Below are positions 33,162-35,627 of a stretch of 35,627 nt of DNA, in pieces. Under the pieces are notes generated by a model. It had not been told where the DNA came from. It worked only from the letters and a program-made list of their open reading frames with translations, and ran no database searches. The translations under genes and the position numbers were made by a program. This DNA is from CAYSRC01 sp964433495 (GTDB lineage Bacteria; Bacillota; Clostridia; Oscillospirales; Ruminococcaceae): positions 1-35,627 of the forward strand of contig CAYSRC010000023.1 of assembly GCA_964433495.1 (NCBI GenBank). The letters are read 5' to 3'. Numbering within the stretch: position 1 is the first letter of the stretch; each line of letters opens with the position of its first letter.

Positions 33162-35114
33162 ATGAAGAAGCTTTTGGCAATGCTGCTTGTCCTCGCGCTC
33201 ACGTTCACGCTCGTCGCCTGCGGCGGCGGCAACAACGCGGCCGACGACAACCAGCAGGGCGGCGGCGACGAGCAGGTCAAGATGGTGCCTGCTGTCGGCG
33301 GCCAGCTCATCTACGGCGTCACCAGCGACCTGTCGGGCGACTGGGGCCGCGCGCTGTGGACCAACAACGCGGGCGACAAGACCGTCCGCGACCTCATCGA
33401 CGACTACGGCACCGTCGTGTCCAACCAGGGCGGCGAGTATGTCGTCAACCCCACCGTTGTGAACGGCGACGTCGACATCGCCCACAATGAGGACGGCACC
33501 CGTACTTACACCGTCAAGATCAATGAGGGCCTCGTCTACAACAACGGCGACGCCATCACCGCCAAGGATTTTGTCGCCGAGTCGCTGTTCTGCTCGACCC
33601 CGGTGCTCACCGACATGGGCGGCACCGGCATCGCGCTTTCGACGATAGTCGGCGCGCAGGAGTACTATGACGGCACGGCGACCTGTGTCTCGGGCATCCG
33701 CCTCATCGACGACTACACCTTCTCGTTCACCGTTCTCGCCGATATGGTGCCCTATTTCTATGAGCTCACCTATGTTGCCGCTTACCCGATGAACATCGCC
33801 GAGTGGTTCGGCGAGGGCATCGACATCGCCGACGACGGCGAGGGCTGCTATTTCACCGGCGACTTCACCACCGACGCCGTGAAGGATCAGGTGACCGCTG
33901 CCCGTTACGCCTCCGACAACCGCGTTTCGGCCGGCCCCTACACCCTTGTGAGCTATGACGCCTCCGCCAAGCAGGCGACCGTCAAGATCAACGAGAACTA
34001 TGCCGGCAACTTCGAGGGCCAGATGCCCCATGTCGAGACGATCGTCCTGACTAAGGCCGAGGACGAGACGTGGGCCGACATGATCAGAACCGGCGGCCTC
34101 GAGTTCTATGATACGATCACCGAGGGCGACGACATCAACACCGCGCTCGACTTTGTCGACGAGGGCGGCTTCGGCTATGTCCAGTTCGACCGTGCGGGCT
34201 ACGGCCAGATCCAGTTCTCGTGTGACTTCGGTCCCACGCAGTTTGCCTCCACCCGCCAGGCGATCGCGATGCTGTTTGACCGCAACGCCTTCGCAGACAC
34301 CTTCTGTGCGGGCTGGGGCGGCACGGTCGACGGCCCCTACGGCACCGGCCTTTGGCAGTATCAGGACACCGAGCAGTGGCTCTCCGAGAACCTCAACACC
34401 TATCCGTACGATGTCGAGGGCGCCAAGGAAGTCCTTGACGCCGACGGCTGGAACCTCGACGCAGAGGGCAACGCCTACGAGAGCGGCATCCGCTATAAAG
34501 AGGTCACCGCCGAGCAGGCCGAGAACGACCCCGCCTGCGTGACCCTTTCGGACGGCAGGATCCTCATGCCCTGCATCATCGAGTGGTGCAACAGCGAGGG
34601 CAACTCGGTCTCCGAGCTCCTCACCGTCATGCTCGCCAAAAATGAATCGCTTCCCGAGGCGGGCGTCCAGATCAACGCGACCACCGTCGCATGGGCCGAC
34701 CTGCTCAACTACCTCTATCGTGACGCCTCCGAGGGCGAGCAGTACGGTGTCCCCACCTATCACATGTTCAACCTCGCGACCGGCTTCACCCCGACATACG
34801 ACCAGTCGTACAACTACAGCACCGATCCGCAGTACTTCGGCACCTACAACAACAACTTCATCGCCGACGAGCAGCTTGAGGATCTTGCAAAGAAGATGGT
34901 TTACGGCGTTGACGCGGGCGATACCGAGACCTATCTCGAGTACTTCAAGCAGTTTGTTCTGCGCTGGAACGAGCTGCTGCCCAACATCCCGCTGTACTCC
35001 AACGTGTACATCTCGCTCTATCCCGAGAAGCTCAAGGGCTACACGCAGGATGCTTTCTGGGATTTCGCCTATTCGATCGTGTACGCGTGGATCGACGAGG
35101 TTCCCGCTGAGTAA
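33162..35114 (+). CDS. Peptide-type ABC transporter substrate-binding lipoprotein
   Basis: A 650-aa extracellular solute-binding protein, family 5 (DppA/OppA type), held on the outer membrane face by its lipid. ATG 33162 follows ACGGAGG (33146-33152). The signal ends LTFTLVACGG, lipidated at ~Cys20, followed by a flexible Gly/Asn/Asp/Gln linker. Family features: a QLIYGVTSDLSGDWG start, YTVKINEGLVYNNGDAITAKD (the classic 'W/Y-x-NG-x-x-x-TA-x-D' element), SAGPYTLVSYD, then TRQAIAMLFDRNAFAD. It binds oligopeptides, dipeptides or another solute; the ligand cannot be told. Codon choice is more C-ending and uniform than its neighbours, suggesting strong expression. The permease and ATPase genes may lie past the window end, though a hairpin follows. 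Confidence 0.93.
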   Translation: MKKLLAMLLVLALTFTLVACGGGNNAADDNQQGGGDEQVKMVPAVGGQLIYGVTSDLSGDWGRALWTNNAGDKTVRDLIDDYGTVVSNQGGEYVVNPTVVNGDVDIAHNEDGTRTYTVKINEGLVYNNGDAITAKDFVAESLFCSTPVLTDMGGTGIALSTIVGAQEYYDGTATCVSGIRLIDDYTFSFTVLADMVPYFYELTYVAAYPMNIAEWFGEGIDIADDGEGCYFTGDFTTDAVKDQVTAARYASDNRVSAGPYTLVSYDASAKQATVKINENYAGNFEGQMPHVETIVLTKAEDETWADMIRTGGLEFYDTITEGDDINTALDFVDEGGFGYVQFDRAGYGQIQFSCDFGPTQFASTRQAIAMLFDRNAFADTFCAGWGGTVDGPYGTGLWQYQDTEQWLSENLNTYPYDVEGAKEVLDADGWNLDAEGNAYESGIRYKEVTAEQAENDPACVTLSDGRILMPCIIEWCNSEGNSVSELLTVMLAKNESLPEAGVQINATTVAWADLLNYLYRDASEGEQYGVPTYHMFNLATGFTPTYDQSYNYSTDPQYFGTYNNNFIADEQLEDLAKKMVYGVDAGDTETYLEYFKQFVLRWNELLPNIPLYSNVYISLYPEKLKGYTQDAFWDFAYSIVYAWIDEVPAE

Positions 35115-35155
35115 GCGAACTTCGACATTTCATTCGTTCCCGCAAGGGTAGAAAC

Positions 35156-35186
35156 AAAGGGGACGGGCGGAAAGCTCGTCCCCTTT
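35156..35186 (+). terminator. Hairpin after the substrate-binding gene
   Basis: AAAGGGGACG (35156-35165) and CGTCCCCTTT (35177-35186) pair perfectly. The T tail is only the end of the arm, so this may be a partial terminator that lowers expression of genes further on. Confidence 0.65.
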
Positions 35187-35239
35187 AGCACTTTACCGTT
35201 GCAAATTATGCTTTTTTTAGATATAATATAGGGATACTG

Positions 35240-35500
35240 CGGGGCGCTTCAATGTCGCCCTGCGGCGGGACTTCAAAACCGCGCGGAGAGGCGCCCCGCC
35301 CTGCGGCGAAGGCAGCCCCGGGGCTGCCCGTCTGCGGTTTTCGGAAGACCCGTGAAAACCGCAAAAGGTTTTGTTCATCTGTTGCGTCCGCCGAAAGCTT
35401 TCGGCGGGCCTCAGGCTGCAACAGTTGCACAAAGCCCGGCCGTAAGCAGGCAAACAGAGGCAGGCTGCCCCCGGCACAACCCCTTATCACGCGGACAGCT
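35240..35500. repeat. Hairpin cluster in the last intergenic stretch
   Basis: Holds CGGGGCGC/GCGCCCCG arms (~35240-35298), an 18-bp palindrome GGCAGCCCCGGGGCTGCC (35311-35328), GCGGTTTTC/GAAAACCGC (35334-35362), a 20-bp palindrome with halves CCGCCGAAAG/CTTTCGGCGG (35388-35407), and CTGTTGC/GCAACAG arms around the last. No gene is supported between 35115 and 35627. Confidence 0.65.
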
Positions 35501-35504
35501 CCCC

Positions 35505-35627
35505 TCCGCCGGCCGACGCTGACAGCTCCCCCCTCGGTGGAGCTTAAGGGTCGAAGGCTGAGGGACAGGTTGAGCTTTAGGGCTCGGAAACCTTCCCCCT
35601 CGGGGGAAGGGGGACCGCCCCGCGGTG
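35505..35627. repeat. Copy of the dispersed repeat, cut by the window end
   Basis: GCTGACAGCTCCCCCC and then GGAAACCTTCCCCC, a GGGGGAAGGGGGACCGCCCC stretch and GCGGTG match the block at 32150-32205. The copy runs off the end of the window. Confidence 0.8.

Noticed and set aside
33144..34763. 539-aa minus-strand open frame
   Set aside because: Antisense of the substrate-binding protein; composition shows the mirrored codon pattern and no family motif.

Overview
The window looks like a high-GC Clostridia chromosome, probably Oscillospirales or a Christensenella-like relative. The support is AGGAGG-type ribosome sites, a Firmicutes-type (T7SSb-like) type VII secretion locus, a HrcA/CIRCE site, a clostridial-style fhs-folD-folC group, a Rae1/YacP domain, and GC-rich hairpin repeats between genes. 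It is a metagenome-style scaffold: a 100-N gap lies at 11243-11342. This is judged from sequence alone, with no database search.

Layout. 1-330: tandem copies of a hairpin-rich repeat. 330-3509: two paralogous TPR/SH3 lipoproteins, the second frameshifted in a G8 run, plus a leftover tail of a further copy. 3560-13624: a compact type VII locus on the plus strand: EssC-like ATPase, an EspG-like candidate chaperone, EsaB/YukD, a WXG100 protein with a TTG start, a candidate effector with a C39-like cysteine peptidase domain, two more WXG100 proteins, the gap, and a zinc-ribbon membrane protein. EssA, EssB and EsaA were not seen. 13859-14646 (minus): an aldo-keto reductase remnant and a PPC/DUF296 protein. 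14954-19213: fhs, folD and folC for one-carbon folate metabolism; the 3' end of folC starts a 157-bp tandem array that runs up to an orphan ABC ATPase. 20700-23120: a visibly AT-richer island with an IS3-type transposase remnant, two XRE regulators, a 30-bp perfect palindrome and an unrecognised 325-aa protein. 23232-26186 (minus): GNAT-like, SDR, MaoC-like and a small zinc-ribbon membrane protein. Then come tRNA-Gln(TTG), a lipoprotein phosphoesterase, a TetM-like translational GTPase fused to a Rae1-like NYN nuclease, a CIRCE site inside a 22-bp-arm inverted repeat, an Hsp20, 1.3 kb of hairpin repeats, and an oligopeptide-type ABC substrate-binding lipoprotein.

How the parts fit. The 3.5-13.6 kb genes form one likely export module: ATPase, small substrates, a putative chaperone and one enzyme-bearing cargo. 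The two lipoproteins directly upstream may be cell-surface partners. The folate genes share a pathway. The GTPase-nuclease fusion and the HrcA-type heat-shock gene lie next to each other but need not be linked. The most unusual signals are the GTPase-Rae1 fusion, the compact type VII locus with its C39-like cargo, and a family of intergenic hairpins whose loops stay constant while their stems change in a compensating way.
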